A stretch of 32,403 nt of DNA from Chloroflexota bacterium (GTDB lineage: Bacteria > Chloroflexota > UBA6077 > FW602-bin22 > CADDYW01), in NCBI GenBank assembly GCA_902810745.1, contig CADDYW010000042.1, forward strand, positions 1 through 32,403, in the 5' to 3' direction. The position numbers were made by a program, and so were the translations under genes. The notes under the pieces are model-generated. The model was not told the DNA's origin and made no database searches. It saw only the letters and a program-made list of their open reading frames with translations. Shown one piece after another: positions 7,128-16,206 of this stretch. Positions within the stretch are counted from its first letter, which is position 1; the number at the start of each line of letters is the position of its first letter.

Positions 7128-9062
7128 ATGCCACGACTCGACCGGCTCTTTCAGCCGATCACCATTGGCGCGATGCACCTGCCCAACCGCCTGGTCATGG
7201 CGCCAATGGTCACGAATTACGCCAGCGAAGACGGCCAGGTCACGCCGCGACTGATAGATTATCTCAGCGCTCGGGCAGCCGGTGGCGTCGGGTTGGTTGT
7301 CGTCGAAGCCTCTTACGTCCGCTCCGACGGACGAGGCTTCGTCAACCAGCTTGGCATCCACCGCGACGATCTCGTGCCCGGCCTCCACCAGCTGGTCGAC
7401 ACGATTCACGCCAACGGTGCCAAGGCGGCGATCCAGCTCTTTCACGCCGGACGCCAGACGACGTCGGCGATCACCGGTATCCAGCCGATTGCTCCATCGC
7501 CGACACCGGACCCGGCCACCGGCCAGCTTCCCCGCGAGATGACGCTCGCCGACATCGAGCAGATCCAGCTCGATTTCGCGGATGCGGCTCGCCGTGCGCG
7601 CGCGGCCGGGTTCGATGCGGTCGAGATACACGGGGCGCACGGCTATCTCATTGCACAGTTCTTCTCGCCGTTCTCCAATCACCGGACCGACGAATACGGC
7701 GCCGGCATCCACGGCCGTGCTCGGTTTGGGCTGGAGATCGTGCGGCGTGTACGTGACGTCGTTGGCCCCGACTATCCGATCCACTTTCGGATCAGCGGCG
7801 AAGAATGTGTACCGGGCGGATTGAGTATCGATCAAACCCGAATTATCGCCTCGCTGCTGGAAGAGGCCGGAGTCAACGCTCTCCACGTCTCCGTTGGCAA
7901 CTACGCGACACCGGGACGTCTGATCACGGCGCCGATGGACATCGACCGCGGATTTCTCGTGCCACTGGCGCGCAAGATCAAGGATGTCGTCTCTGTACCG
8001 GTCATCGCCGTCGGTCGCCTGGAGAATCCTCTCCTCGCCGAGCAGGTCCTGGCAATGGGAGCCGCCGATCTGATTGCTATCGGACGTGGCCTCCTGACCG
8101 ACCCCGAGATCCCCAATAAGGCCAGACGCGGCGACCTGGACGCAATCTTCCCGTGTATCGCCTGCAATCAGGCCTGTATTGCCTACCTGATGGAACAACG
8201 GCCGATTAGCTGCCTGCTCAACCCCGGGTGCGGAAACGAGCGTGAATTCGCGCTCATGAAATCTGCCCGCCCGAAACGGGTCGTCGTCGTTGGCGGTGGG
8301 CCGGGGGGACTGGAAGCGGCGCGCATCCTCGCCGAGCGGGGACACACCGTTCAGCTCATCGAGGAGCACACGCGGCTCGGCGGAGAATTTGCGACCGCGA
8401 CAGTCCCGCCGAAGAAAGAAGAGATCGCCGCCGCGCTCGGGTGGATGATCAGCGAGGTCCGCCGTCTGGGAGTACAGGTATTGCTCGGGACCGTCGCAAC
8501 GCCGGAGATAGTCCAGCAGAGCCATCCCGACGCCGTCATTGTCGCGACGGGAGCACGACCCGTGCGCCCACCGGTGACCGGACTCGATCGGCCCGAGGTC
8601 GTCTTCGCACGTGACGTCCTGCTCGGGCGCAGCGCCGTCGGAGGTCGCGTGCTGGTCGTTGGCGCCGGCGCGGTCGGGCTGGAGACGGCCGAGTTCCTTG
8701 TCGCTCAGCAAAAGAAGGTGACGGCGATCGAGATGACCGAGACTTTCGGCACTGGTCTCGAGGAGGGTCACCGCTACTGGGTGATGGAAACTCTCCGGGC
8801 CGGCGGAGCCGTTCTGCTCAACCGAACGACGCTCGAGGCCTTCGAAGCTAATGGCACGGTACACGTCTACCGTGAAGGGCGAGGAGAAATTCTCGGTCCT
8901 TTCGACAACGTCGTGCTGGCTGCTGGCTATCGCCCTAACGATACGCTCTATCAGCAGCTTCGCGCCTGCATCCCCGAAGTGTATCTCATCGGCGACGCGG
9001 TCAAGCCGCGCAGCGCCACCGAGGCCATCCGCGAGGCTGTCCGTACCGCGCGCAAGATCTGA
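7128..9062 (+). CDS. FadH-type flavin/iron-sulfur oxidoreductase (2,4-dienoyl-CoA reductase / enoate reductase family)
   Basis: A 644-residue enzyme of the old-yellow-enzyme plus FAD/NAD type. Residues 1-330 form the FMN TIM barrel (LFQPITIGAMHLPNRLVMAPM; AAIQLFHAGRQ; the catalytic-type FDAVEIHGAHGYLIAQFFSP). A 4Fe-4S site follows with Cys343, Cys346, Cys350 and Cys362, spacing C-x2-C-x3-C-x11-C as in FadH. The FAD/NAD(P) half has VVVVGGGPGGLEAARILAERG and a second dinucleotide fold VLVVGAGAVGLETAEFL, ending in the GDA motif VYLIGDAVKPRSATEAI. It would reduce an activated C=C bond using NAD(P)H. The substrate is undetermined. Its stop overlaps the next start (TGATG). Confidence 0.9.
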   Translation: MPRLDRLFQPITIGAMHLPNRLVMAPMVTNYASEDGQVTPRLIDYLSARAAGGVGLVVVEASYVRSDGRGFVNQLGIHRDDLVPGLHQLVDTIHANGAKAAIQLFHAGRQTTSAITGIQPIAPSPTPDPATGQLPREMTLADIEQIQLDFADAARRARAAGFDAVEIHGAHGYLIAQFFSPFSNHRTDEYGAGIHGRARFGLEIVRRVRDVVGPDYPIHFRISGEECVPGGLSIDQTRIIASLLEEAGVNALHVSVGNYATPGRLITAPMDIDRGFLVPLARKIKDVVSVPVIAVGRLENPLLAEQVLAMGAADLIAIGRGLLTDPEIPNKARRGDLDAIFPCIACNQACIAYLMEQRPISCLLNPGCGNEREFALMKSARPKRVVVVGGGPGGLEAARILAERGHTVQLIEEHTRLGGEFATATVPPKKEEIAAALGWMISEVRRLGVQVLLGTVATPEIVQQSHPDAVIVATGARPVRPPVTGLDRPEVVFARDVLLGRSAVGGRVLVVGAGAVGLETAEFLVAQQKKVTAIEMTETFGTGLEEGHRYWVMETLRAGGAVLLNRTTLEAFEANGTVHVYREGRGEILGPFDNVVLAAGYRPNDTLYQQLRACIPEVYLIGDAVKPRSATEAIREAVRTARKI

Positions 9063-9397
9063 TGTCTTCCGGCCGGGAGGTCATCGTGTATTCTCAGCAT
9101 TCGACGTTCTACCCGATGCTTGGCAAAGAGCGAGATCTCCTCGCCCACCTGGAGCAGTGGGCGAAGGAGCTTCAGGCTCAAGGAATCGTGATCTCGATCC
9201 TGCATCAGCTTTTCAATCCGGCAGGGCCATCGTTCGTGAGCGTCATTCATTACCAGGATCTCGGCGAGTTCGAGAGTCGGCGTCGCCAGTGGCAGGCAGA
9301 TCCGCGATTTCAGGCGCAGCTTGCCACGGCCGTGGCTCTGAGCCGAACCGCGCCGACGACTCAGCTGTTTGAGGTACCGGTTCCTTTCCCCGGCTGA
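9062..9397 (+). CDS. NIPSNAP/ABM-like dimeric alpha/beta-barrel protein
   Basis: A 111-residue protein whose ATG overlaps the preceding stop, so it is translationally coupled to the flavin oxidoreductase. The pattern VIVYSQHSTFYPMLGKERDLLAHLEQWAKELQAQG then SILHQLFNPAGPSFVSVIHYQDLGEFES and RRQWQADPRF fits a ferredoxin-like alpha/beta barrel of the NIPSNAP or antibiotic-biosynthesis-monooxygenase kind. Such proteins are often small cofactor-free oxygenases or partner proteins. The pairing suggests it works on the same pathway as the oxidoreductase. No catalytic residue can be assigned. Confidence 0.65.
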   Translation: MSSGREVIVYSQHSTFYPMLGKERDLLAHLEQWAKELQAQGIVISILHQLFNPAGPSFVSVIHYQDLGEFESRRRQWQADPRFQAQLATAVALSRTAPTTQLFEVPVPFPG

Positions 9398-9538
9398 GAG
9401 CGCGATTCGGCTTCGCCCGCGAGCATCTGGACCGGGCGCTCGCGGAGCCATTCCAGCCGCACCTGCGGCCTCATCGGCCTGGTTCGGAGATTGCACCTTG
9501 GGCCGGGCGGTGGGGTACGGCCAGGGGAGTAGAGCGCA

Positions 9539-10204
9539 ATGTCAGCGGTCCCGACTGATGCCGAGATTCGCACCGAGGTACTCGACGATATTCGCCATGA
9601 CTCGCGGCTGGACGGCGCCGCGATCGCCATCGACGTCGCCGACGGTACCGTTCGGCTATCCGGCTCCGTCCCGACCTATTTCCAGAAAACTACCGCGGAG
9701 CACGACGCCCTGCGCATCAAGGGAGTGCGCGCAGTCGTCAACGAGCTCACCATCAGCCTGAGCACACCCTCGCCCGATCTGGAGATCGCCCGACGCGTTC
9801 GGGCCAACCTGGCACGCGATCGGCGCATCGCAAATCCTGCGCTGATCGACGTATCGGCCGACAAGGGCGTCGTCACCCTCAACGGCACGGTTCGAAGCTG
9901 TGCCGAGCGGCTGGTTGCATTTGATGATACCCGCGTGGTCAGCGGGGTTGTGGAGGTCGTGAACAATCTCGCGCTCACGCCATCACAGGTGCGGAGTGAC
10001 GAAGAGATCGCGACCGACGTTCGCGCGGCTTTGACTGCCGATCCATCTGTCGACGCATCGAAGATCGACGTTGACGTGACCGGCGGTACCGTCCTCCTGC
10101 GTGGCACCGTCTCGACGAGCTACGAGGCCCAGCGCGCGGTCCACGATGCCTGGTGCGCCGGTGGCGTCCGAAATGTCGTCGACGAGCTCGTGATTGCGCT
10201 GTAA
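9539..10204 (+). CDS. Triple BON-domain protein
   Basis: 221 residues made of three tandem BON repeats. Each has the pattern 'D-x-E-I-x-x-x-V-x-x-x-L-x-x-D-x-x-hydrophobic ... I-x-V-x-x-G-x-V-x-L-x-G-x-V'. Examples are DAEIRTEVLDDIRHDSRLDG, DLEIARRVRANLARDRRIAN and DEEIATDVRAALTADPSVDA, each followed by a GTVRLSG, GVVTLNG or GTVLLRG strand. BON domains bind membranes or lipids, and in OsmY-like proteins serve envelope-stress roles. No signal peptide is visible, so this one is probably cytoplasmic. GGGGAG precedes the ATG. It lies on the far side of the rRNA operon from a second multi-BON gene at 16207. Confidence 0.85.
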   Translation: MSAVPTDAEIRTEVLDDIRHDSRLDGAAIAIDVADGTVRLSGSVPTYFQKTTAEHDALRIKGVRAVVNELTISLSTPSPDLEIARRVRANLARDRRIANPALIDVSADKGVVTLNGTVRSCAERLVAFDDTRVVSGVVEVVNNLALTPSQVRSDEEIATDVRAALTADPSVDASKIDVDVTGGTVLLRGTVSTSYEAQRAVHDAWCAGGVRNVVDELVIAL

Positions 10205-10317
10205 AGCCAAGCCGGGCAAGAAATCCGCGGAGCGCGTTCACGAGACCGCCGCAGGTCGGACAGAACGGCCCCCGTAAACGCGACCCAACCAGAACTCGTC
10301 AGAGTGGGAGCACCAAC

Positions 10318-10512
10318 GTGGCACGAAGGCTCAGAGATGAGACGGCGGCGCCATCGTACCGCCTGAAGGAGCCGCTGAACCCGAGTGTTCGCGGCACCGG
10401 CAAGCAGTCAGAGCGTGACCGGAAGGGGATAACCTATAGCTCGCTCCACCGCGGAGAGGGCACTGGCCACCCACCAGGCCATGGCCGGGGTGGCAAGACG
10501 AGCCGCGGCTGA
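10318..10512 (+). CDS. Possible small basic protein of 64 residues
   Basis: A GTG start with GGGAG 7 nt upstream opens a short frame rich in Arg, Gly, Ser and Lys (MARRLRDETAAPSYRLKEPL... ending GGKTSRG). It lies between the BON gene and a strong hairpin at 10536-10561, which would end its transcript. I do not recognise it. It may be a real small nucleic-acid-binding protein or a chance frame. Confidence 0.35.
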   Translation: MARRLRDETAAPSYRLKEPLNPSVRGTGKQSERDRKGITYSSLHRGEGTGHPPGHGRGGKTSRG

Positions 10513-10535
10513 GCCTGCTCCGGCGGACACGGCAA

Positions 10536-10561
10536 GGGGGAGGTCGATCTCGACCTCCCCC
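10536..10561. terminator. Strong bidirectional hairpin between the BON/small-ORF unit and the rRNA operon
   Basis: A perfect 12-bp stem: GGGGGAGGTCGA (10536-10547), a 2-nt TC loop, and TCGACCTCCCCC (10550-10561). It lies about 50 nt beyond the 23S 3' end and after the small plus-strand frame, so it can stop transcripts from both sides. The T-tracts are short (TCTT on plus, TTG on minus). Confidence 0.65.
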
Positions 10562-10923
10562 TCTTCGCGTTACCATCACACCGAAGAGCGATCGCGAGCG
10601 GGCACCGCGGCTGGTGAAACGATTCGGCCATTAGGACGGGTTCGCTCCGCGGGTTGCCCCGTGTCCACGTCCCGCCTATCAAGCAGGTAGTCTCCCTGCG
10701 GCCTTCAATGCCGCCGACGAGTCTCGCTACTCCGTCACCACGGCCGCCCGGACGGGCCGGGTACGCCGGATAACGTTTCGATCACCCGTGGCTGGCATCA
10801 GACACCTGGTCTTGGGACGGGTTTCGCGCTTAGATGCTTTCAGCGCTTCTCCCTTCCGGACGTAGCTACCCAGCGGTGCCCCTGGCGGGACAGCTGGCAC
10901 GCCAGCGGTCCGTCCATCCCGGT

Positions 10924-10935
10924 CCTTCCGTACTA
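10924..10935 (-). other. Sarcin-ricin loop of the 23S with GGAA in place of GAGA
   Basis: Read on the minus strand, the loop is AGTACGGAAGGACC. The canonical loop is AGTACGAGAGGACC. The two central bases are exchanged (A2660G, G2661A by E. coli numbering), which keeps a GNRA fold but removes the adenine targeted by ricin-type toxins. Confidence 0.75.
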
Positions 10936-11041
10936 GGGACAGCCTCCCTCAAGTGTCTCACGCCCGCGACGGATAAAGATCGACCTGACTCACGTCGGTC
11001 TACGCCCAGCTCACGTGCCGCTTTGATGGGCGAACAGCCCA

Positions 11042-11081
<40 letters not shown>

Positions 11082-11505
11082 GCATCGAGGCACTAATCCC
11101 CGCCGTCGATGGGATCTTTCGGGCGGGATTAGCCCTTTATCCCCGGGGAACTTTTATCCGTTGATCCCACGGCCCTCCCACCCGGAACCGTGGCGTCACT
11201 AGGCCCGACTTTCGTCTCTGCTCGGCCTGTTTGCCTGTCAGTCAGGCTCCCGTCCTACCCTTGCGCTCCACGCACGATTTCCATCCGTGCTGAGGGAACC
11301 TTTGGACTCCTCCGTTGCTACTTTAGGAGGACACTGACCCAGTCAAACTGTCCACCTGGCATGGTCCCCGACCCCGTACTTCTAGGGTCGGGTTAGGGCC
11401 GGGTCCCCCGGGCTGGGTTGTCTGGCGGCTCCCTCCTGGCCTCTCTCGCCAGGAGTTCCCAGCCTCCTACCGAATGCTTCGCCCGGGGCCCATCAGAAGT
11501 GCTGT

Positions 11506-11594
11506 GTACTGGGTGCTGAGTGCTGAGGTGTCGGCAGAAGTCGACGCGGTTACTCAGCACTCGTTACTCAGCACTCAGCACTGACGCCCAGTAC
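11506..11594 (-). repeat. 23S insertion hairpin with GTGCTGA heptamers
   Basis: GTACTGGG (11506-11513) pairs with CCCAGTAC (11587-11594), and TGCTGAGTGCTGAG (11514-11527) pairs perfectly with CTCAGCACTCAGCA (11567-11580). The arms are tandem heptamers (TGCTGAG x2). It sits within 23S sequence that is otherwise collinear with known 23S. Confidence 0.8.
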
Positions 11595-11941
11595 CAGGCT
11601 GCAGTAAAGCTCCACAGGGTCTTGGTGTCCGGTCGCGGGTCGTACGTTTGTGCACGCACCCATCAGTTTCGCCGAGTCCCTCGCCGAGACAGTGCCCGGG
11701 TCGTCACGCCATTCGAGCAAGGCGGTATTTAGCCGCCAAGGAGCTTCGCTACATTCTGGCCGTCACCACTACGGCCGCCGCTAGCCGGGGTTTCGGTTTG
11801 GCGCCGGTCAGGTCCCGCACGTCTCCCCTTAGGTCCCGGTGCTGGGCAGGCCTCGGTCCCTATACGTCGGCTTGCGCCTTCTGCAGGGGCCGGTGTTTTT
11901 TGTAAACAGCCGCCCGGGCCTCTTCTCTGCGGCCTCCATAG

Positions 11942-12041
11942 CCAGATGGGGGAAACGGGTAAGCGGGAAAAGGGGAAGGTGACCCCTGCTGGGCCGCTTC
12001 GCCTTGTCGCCTTTCGCCCTGCTTCCCTTCACCGGTCTGGA
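11942..12041 (-). repeat. 23S insertion hairpin, G/A-rich against C/T-rich arms
   Basis: CCAGA (11942-11946) and TCTGG (12037-12041) close a roughly 100-nt insert between conserved 23S blocks. Its arms are a purine-rich run (GGGAAAAGGGG type) and a pyrimidine-rich run that can pair. The sequence is unrelated to the heptamer hairpins. Confidence 0.65.
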
Positions 12042-12502
12042 GGCAGCCCTTATCCCGAGGTTACGGGCTCAATTTGCCGAGTTCCTTGGCGAGGGTTCTC
12101 TCGATCACCTGAGGACACTCATCCTCGCCGACCAGTGTCGGTTTGCGGTACGGACGCCCGCGGCGCGCACCACGGAGCTTTTCTTGGCCGGCAAGCCACC
12201 CTGGCGCGGCATGTCCAGCGCCGCGTTACGGCAGCCCACCGGCGTCCCTCCGTGGCAGTCCACCGCGGGCGGGGCCGGAATATTAACCGGCTTCTCCATC
12301 GCCTACGCCTTTCGGCCTCGACTAAGGCCCGCCTAACCCGACGCCGATGTACGTTGCGTCGGAAACCTTCGGCTTGCGGTGCCCCGGCTTCTCACCGGGG
12401 TTTGACGCTACTCGTGCCGGCATTCGCACTTGGGAGGGCTCCAGCCTCCCTCGCGGGTCGACCTTCATCGCCTGCCCCAACGCTCCCCTACCACGACGAC
12501 GG

Positions 12503-12585
12503 AGTGATGAGTAGCGAGTGATGAGTGATGAGGGGACGAAAGTGCCCCATCGGTCCTCATCACTCAAGACTCATCACTCATCACT
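12503..12585 (-). repeat. 23S insertion hairpin with GTGATGA heptamers
   Basis: AGTGATGAGT (12503-12512) pairs with ACTCATCACT (12576-12585); an inner arm GAGTGATGAGG pairs with CCTCATCACTC (12555-12565). It contains AGTGATGAGTGATGAGGGG (12517-12535), an exact 19-nt match to 13279-13297 in another insertion. By flanking sequence it replaces the tip of a domain II helix (near helix 45). Confidence 0.8.
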
Positions 12586-13004
12586 TCGTCCCCGTCCACG
12601 GCTTCGGCGCCGGGCTTAGCCCCGCTACATCTTCGGCGCGGGACCACTCGGCCGGACACGAGTGGGTAACCGTGACCGTCGAGTATCGAAGAGGGCTGGC
12701 GCTCGGGACGAGCGCGACCTCCTCACGGTATCCGCCAATCACTGCGCCCCACCACGCATCCGGCTGTCTTCGCGGTCCCACCGCCTTCTACATAAACACT
12801 TAGCCCGGACTTTGGGACCTTAGCCGGTGGTCTGGGTTGTGTCCCTCTCGACGATGGAGCTTACCCCCCACCGTCTCACTCCCGGAGTTAGAGGCCTGGG
12901 CTTCGGAGTTTGGGTGGGTTCGGAGCGCGTTGGCGCCCCTAGCCCTTCCAGTCACTCTACCTCCAGGCCTGAACCTCCGGGGCTGTGCGTCAATGCATTT
13001 CGGG

Positions 13005-13038
<34 letters not shown>

Positions 13039-13282
13039 TACCGCTACCCGCAGCTCCTCCGAGCCCTTTGCACCGGACACCGGTTCAGGCCTCCACCCCG
13101 CTTTCGCGGGGCTTCACCCTGGCCATGGGTAGCTCACCCGGTTTCGGGTCTACTCGGCGCAACGTGCGCCCTGTTCGGACTCGCTTTCGCTCTGGCTCCA
13201 TCCCTCAAGGATTTAACCGAGCTACGCCGAGTAACTCGCCGGCTCGTTATCCGAGACGTACGCCATCAGACCCGACCAAGTG

Positions 13283-13324
13283 ATGAGTGATGAGGGGTTG
13301 GCTCAATGCGTGCTCATCACTCAT
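13283..13324 (-). repeat. 23S insertion hairpin with GTGATGA heptamers (second copy)
   Basis: ATGAGTGATGAG (13283-13294) pairs perfectly with CTCATCACTCAT (13313-13324). The left arm is part of the 19-nt exact repeat shared with 12517-12535. Confidence 0.8.
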
Positions 13325-13375
13325 CCCTGGCCGCGTGTCCTCTGACAGTCTGTAGGCACACGGTTTCAGGTTCTG

Positions 13376-13421
<46 letters not shown>

Positions 13422-14013
13422 CCTGCACTATCGGTCGGTCGGGTGTTTAGCCTTGGAGGGTGGTCCCCCCTGCTTCCCACAGGGTTCCTCGTGTCCCGTG
13501 GTACTCAAGCTGGCGGCAGGAGTCCTGGCTCTTTCGCCTACCGGGCTGTCACCTTCTCTGGCGGCTCGTCCCAGAGCTCTTCAGCTAGAGCCAGATCTGC
13601 TCATTCCACGGCATGACCGCGCTCACGCCAGCCGCCGCTTCCTACCCCCACCTGGCATTGGCCCGCGAGCCGTTCACGCCAGGTCCGATCGGCGGGTGAG
13701 ATCTCACCTGCCATCCGTCCATGGGATCAGCCAGGTGGGTTTGGGCTGTTCCCCGTTCGCTCGCCACTACTAGGGGAATCTCGATTGATTTCTTCTCCTC
13801 GGGCTACTAAGATGGTTCAGTTCGCCCGGTTCCCGCCCGACGGAGTTGATTCCCCGCCGGGCGCTCGGGGTTTCCCCCGAGCAGGTTGCCCCATTCGGAG
13901 ATCCCCGGATCAACGCTTGCCCGCAGCTCCCCGGGGCGTATCGCCGCCTAGCCGCGTCCTTCGTCGGCCCGACACGCCAAGGCATCCACCGTGCGCCCTT
14001 GCGTCGTTTCACC

Positions 14014-14249
14014 GCGCGTACCCTTTGCTCGCCGCCCGTGGAGGCGGTTTCCCGCGTCCTCGACCACGACGAGCGTTCGCAATCGCTCTTCGGTTGGTAA
14101 GGTACGAGGCCTCGCCGTCACGAGACGGCGGGTCGTGGCACCAACAAGAGGAAGGATCAGACCGGCGTGAGATCCCCGGCAACGTCTGCCGGGACCGAAT
14201 GAGTGGACTGTGCAGACCACGCCAACGGCGAGTCTCCCGTGGCTCTCTG
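14014..14249 (-). other. 16S-23S internal transcribed spacer without tRNA
   Basis: About 235 nt. No tRNA-Ile or tRNA-Ala (or any cloverleaf) is seen. On the transcribed strand it has two hairpins just after the 16S: one closed by GCAGA/TCTGC with inner CCACG/CGTGG, the other CCCGGCA-GACGT-TGCCGGG. Nearer the 23S lies ACCTTACCAACCG, which is repeated in the 16S leader. Confidence 0.7.
14091..14103 (-). repeat. Leader-like repeat ahead of 23S (copy 2)
   Basis: CGGTTGGTAAGGT on the plus strand is identical to 16042-16054. In both places it is next to an ATCGCT-rich stretch, and it lies upstream of each mature rRNA (about 77 nt before 23S, about 29 nt before 16S). This suggests a shared antitermination or processing signal. 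Confidence 0.6.
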
Positions 14250-16013
14250 CAAGACAAGCTACTGTCAGCCGCACGTTCCCGTACGGCTACCGTGCTACGG
14301 CATCGTCCAGATGGTCCGCCTCCGCCCTCGACGGCTTCCCTCGCGCCCCCGCGCAGAGAATCAGCCGAGAGCGACGGGCGCGCTCCAGCGCGCATCCCAG
14401 GTAGCTCCCTGGTGACGTCTCTCTGCGATGGGGGCCGTTAGGTCGCCGTCTTCGAGCGGAGGGAACGCTCCGGACGTGACGTGCGAGTTGTGTGGGGCCC
14501 GAGAACGTATTCACCGCCGTGTGCTGACCGGCGGTTACTAGCGACTTCAGCTTCACGCAGTCGGGTTGCAGACTGCGATCCGAACCACGGGCAGGTTTTT
14601 GGGATAGCTCCCCCTCACGGGTTGGCAGCCCTTTGTCCTGCCCACTGTAGCGTGTGTGTGGCCCAGGGCATCAAGGCCACGCCAACTAGACGTCATCCCC
14701 GCCTTCCTCCCCCTTTCGGGGGCAGTCTCGCCAGAGAGCCGATTGTCGGCAACTGACGACGAGGGTTTCGCCCGTTCTGGGAGTGGACCCAACGCCTCAC
14801 GGTACGAGCTGACGATAGCCGTGCAGCACCTGTCTCGCCGCCAGCGTCCCGAGTTGAACCCTTTCCCGGTGGGAGGGAGCAAACGGACTCTCTCCCGTTA
14901 GGAGAGGATCAGGATGAGAGAACACCGCCTGGATGGGCGATTCGTTCTGTCTCGAATCCGTCGCTCGGGGCGCCGGTCGAACCCCTTTCGGGGTCTACTG
15001 GCGATAAGTCAAGCCCTGGTAAGGTTCTACGTTCTGGATCGGATTGAACCACACGCTCCGCCGCTTGTGCGGACCCACGCCAAATCCTTTGGGTTTCAGC
15101 CTTGCGGCCGTACTGTCCAGGCGGGACACTTAACGCGTTGGCTCGGCCACCGACGGGTGCCACAGGGTTCCCCGCCGACGGCTAGTGTCCATCGTTTACT
15201 GCACGGACTACCCGGGTATCTGATCCGGTTCGCTCCCCGTGCCTTCGCGTCTCAGCGTCAGGAACGGGCTGGAAGGCCGCCTTCGCCACTGGCGTTCTTC
15301 CCGAGATCATCGCATTTCACTGCTCCTCCGGGAGTTCCGCCTTCCTCTCCCGCCCTCGGAGGGGCGCCGTCTCGGCGGCACTCCACGAGTTGAGCCCGTG
15401 GCTTTCACCGCCGACGCACGCCTCCGCCTACACGCTCTTTACGCCCAGTTCAACCGAGTAACGCTCGCCCTCCACGTTTTGTCGCCGCTGCTGGCACGCA
15501 GTTAGCTAGGGCTTATTCGACCGGTACCGTCCTTCCTCGTCCCGGTCAAAAGGGGTTTACAATCCGAAGACCTTCATCCCCCACGCGGCGTCGCAGGGTC
15601 GGGCTTTCGCCTATTGCCCGAGATTCCCCACTGCTGCCCCCTCGGTGGCCTATTGGGCCCCGTGGGGGTCCGGGCCGTGTCTCAGTCCCGATCCGGCTGG
15701 ACATCCTCTCAGACCAGCTACCCGTCACTGGCTTGGTGGGCCATTACCCCACCAACAACCTGATAGGCCGTGGGCTCATCCCCGAACGCCGCCGTCGATC
15801 CGGCGACTTTCCTCGCGGAGCCGGCGCCCCGCGAGCGCATGCGGTATTACCCACCCTTTTGGGGTGGCTATCCCCCGCTTGGGGGCAGGTTACCCACGTG
15901 TTTCTCGGCCGTCTGCCACTTTGCCGGCGCGGTAGCGCCGGCGTCGTCCGACTTGCATGTGTTAGGCACGCCGCGAGCGTTCACCCTGAGCCAGGATCGA
16001 ACTCGCATAAGCT
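14250..16013 (-). rRNA. rrs: 16S ribosomal RNA, divergent, no anti-Shine-Dalgarno tail seen
   Basis: The 5' end (GAGTTCGATCCTGGCTCAG) and many conserved blocks are clear, so this is a 16S gene; both ends are estimates. At about 1.76 kb it exceeds the usual 1.54 kb through inserts near helix 14, near position 1000 (about 14870-14985) and in helix 44 (14352-14427). Hand alignment shows substitutions at near-invariant bases: C526G, G530A, U531C, U534A in the 530 loop; G1392A, C1397A, A1398C, C1399U, C1403A, A1493U, U1495C, A1500G, A1503C around the decoding site; and changes in the 915 and 1195 regions. A1408 and A1492 are kept. After GTGCGGCTG the transcript reads ACAGTAGCTTGTC, with no CCTCC. 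Pseudogene and specialised rRNA are both possible. Confidence 0.88.
14352..14427 (-). repeat. Inserted hairpin in 16S helix 44
   Basis: CGCAGAGA (14352-14359) pairs with TCTCTGCG (14420-14427). Inside are two further hairpins, GCGCGC-TCCA-GCGCGC and CCAGG-TAGCT-CCCTGG. The insert enlarges helix 44, whose base forms the decoding site. Confidence 0.65.
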
Positions 16014-16041
16014 GATCCCGCCGGTCACGATCGCTTCCTCT

Positions 16042-16054
16042 CGGTTGGTAAGGT
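16042..16054 (-). repeat. Leader-like repeat ahead of 16S (copy 1)
   Basis: An exact 13-nt copy of the motif at 14091-14103, located in the 16S leader. It is followed upstream by hairpin CTCCCG/CGGGAG (16066-16071 with 16083-16088). Confidence 0.6.
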
Positions 16055-16206
16055 GCCGATCACTCCTCCCGAACGTGCGGTCCGGGAGACACGTATGCTG
16101 AGCAGATCCCTTGCCACGACAACGTAGTTCCTGAATGTCCACCGCCCAGGCGCGAATCTTGCCGCGACCGGGGCTCCTGCCTGTCCACCAGGAATGGGGG
16201 AGATTC

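Noticed and set aside
7119..8864. A 581-codon open frame on the minus strand
   Set aside because: It lies fully opposite the FadH-type gene, which has all expected motifs; the reverse frame has no recognisable domain.
14147..14162. CTGATCCTTCCTCTT (minus strand) as the true anti-Shine-Dalgarno end of the 16S
   Set aside because: It lies about 100 nt beyond the conserved GTGCGGCTG end, after two hairpins; it resembles the tail only loosely. Kept as a test in the findings.
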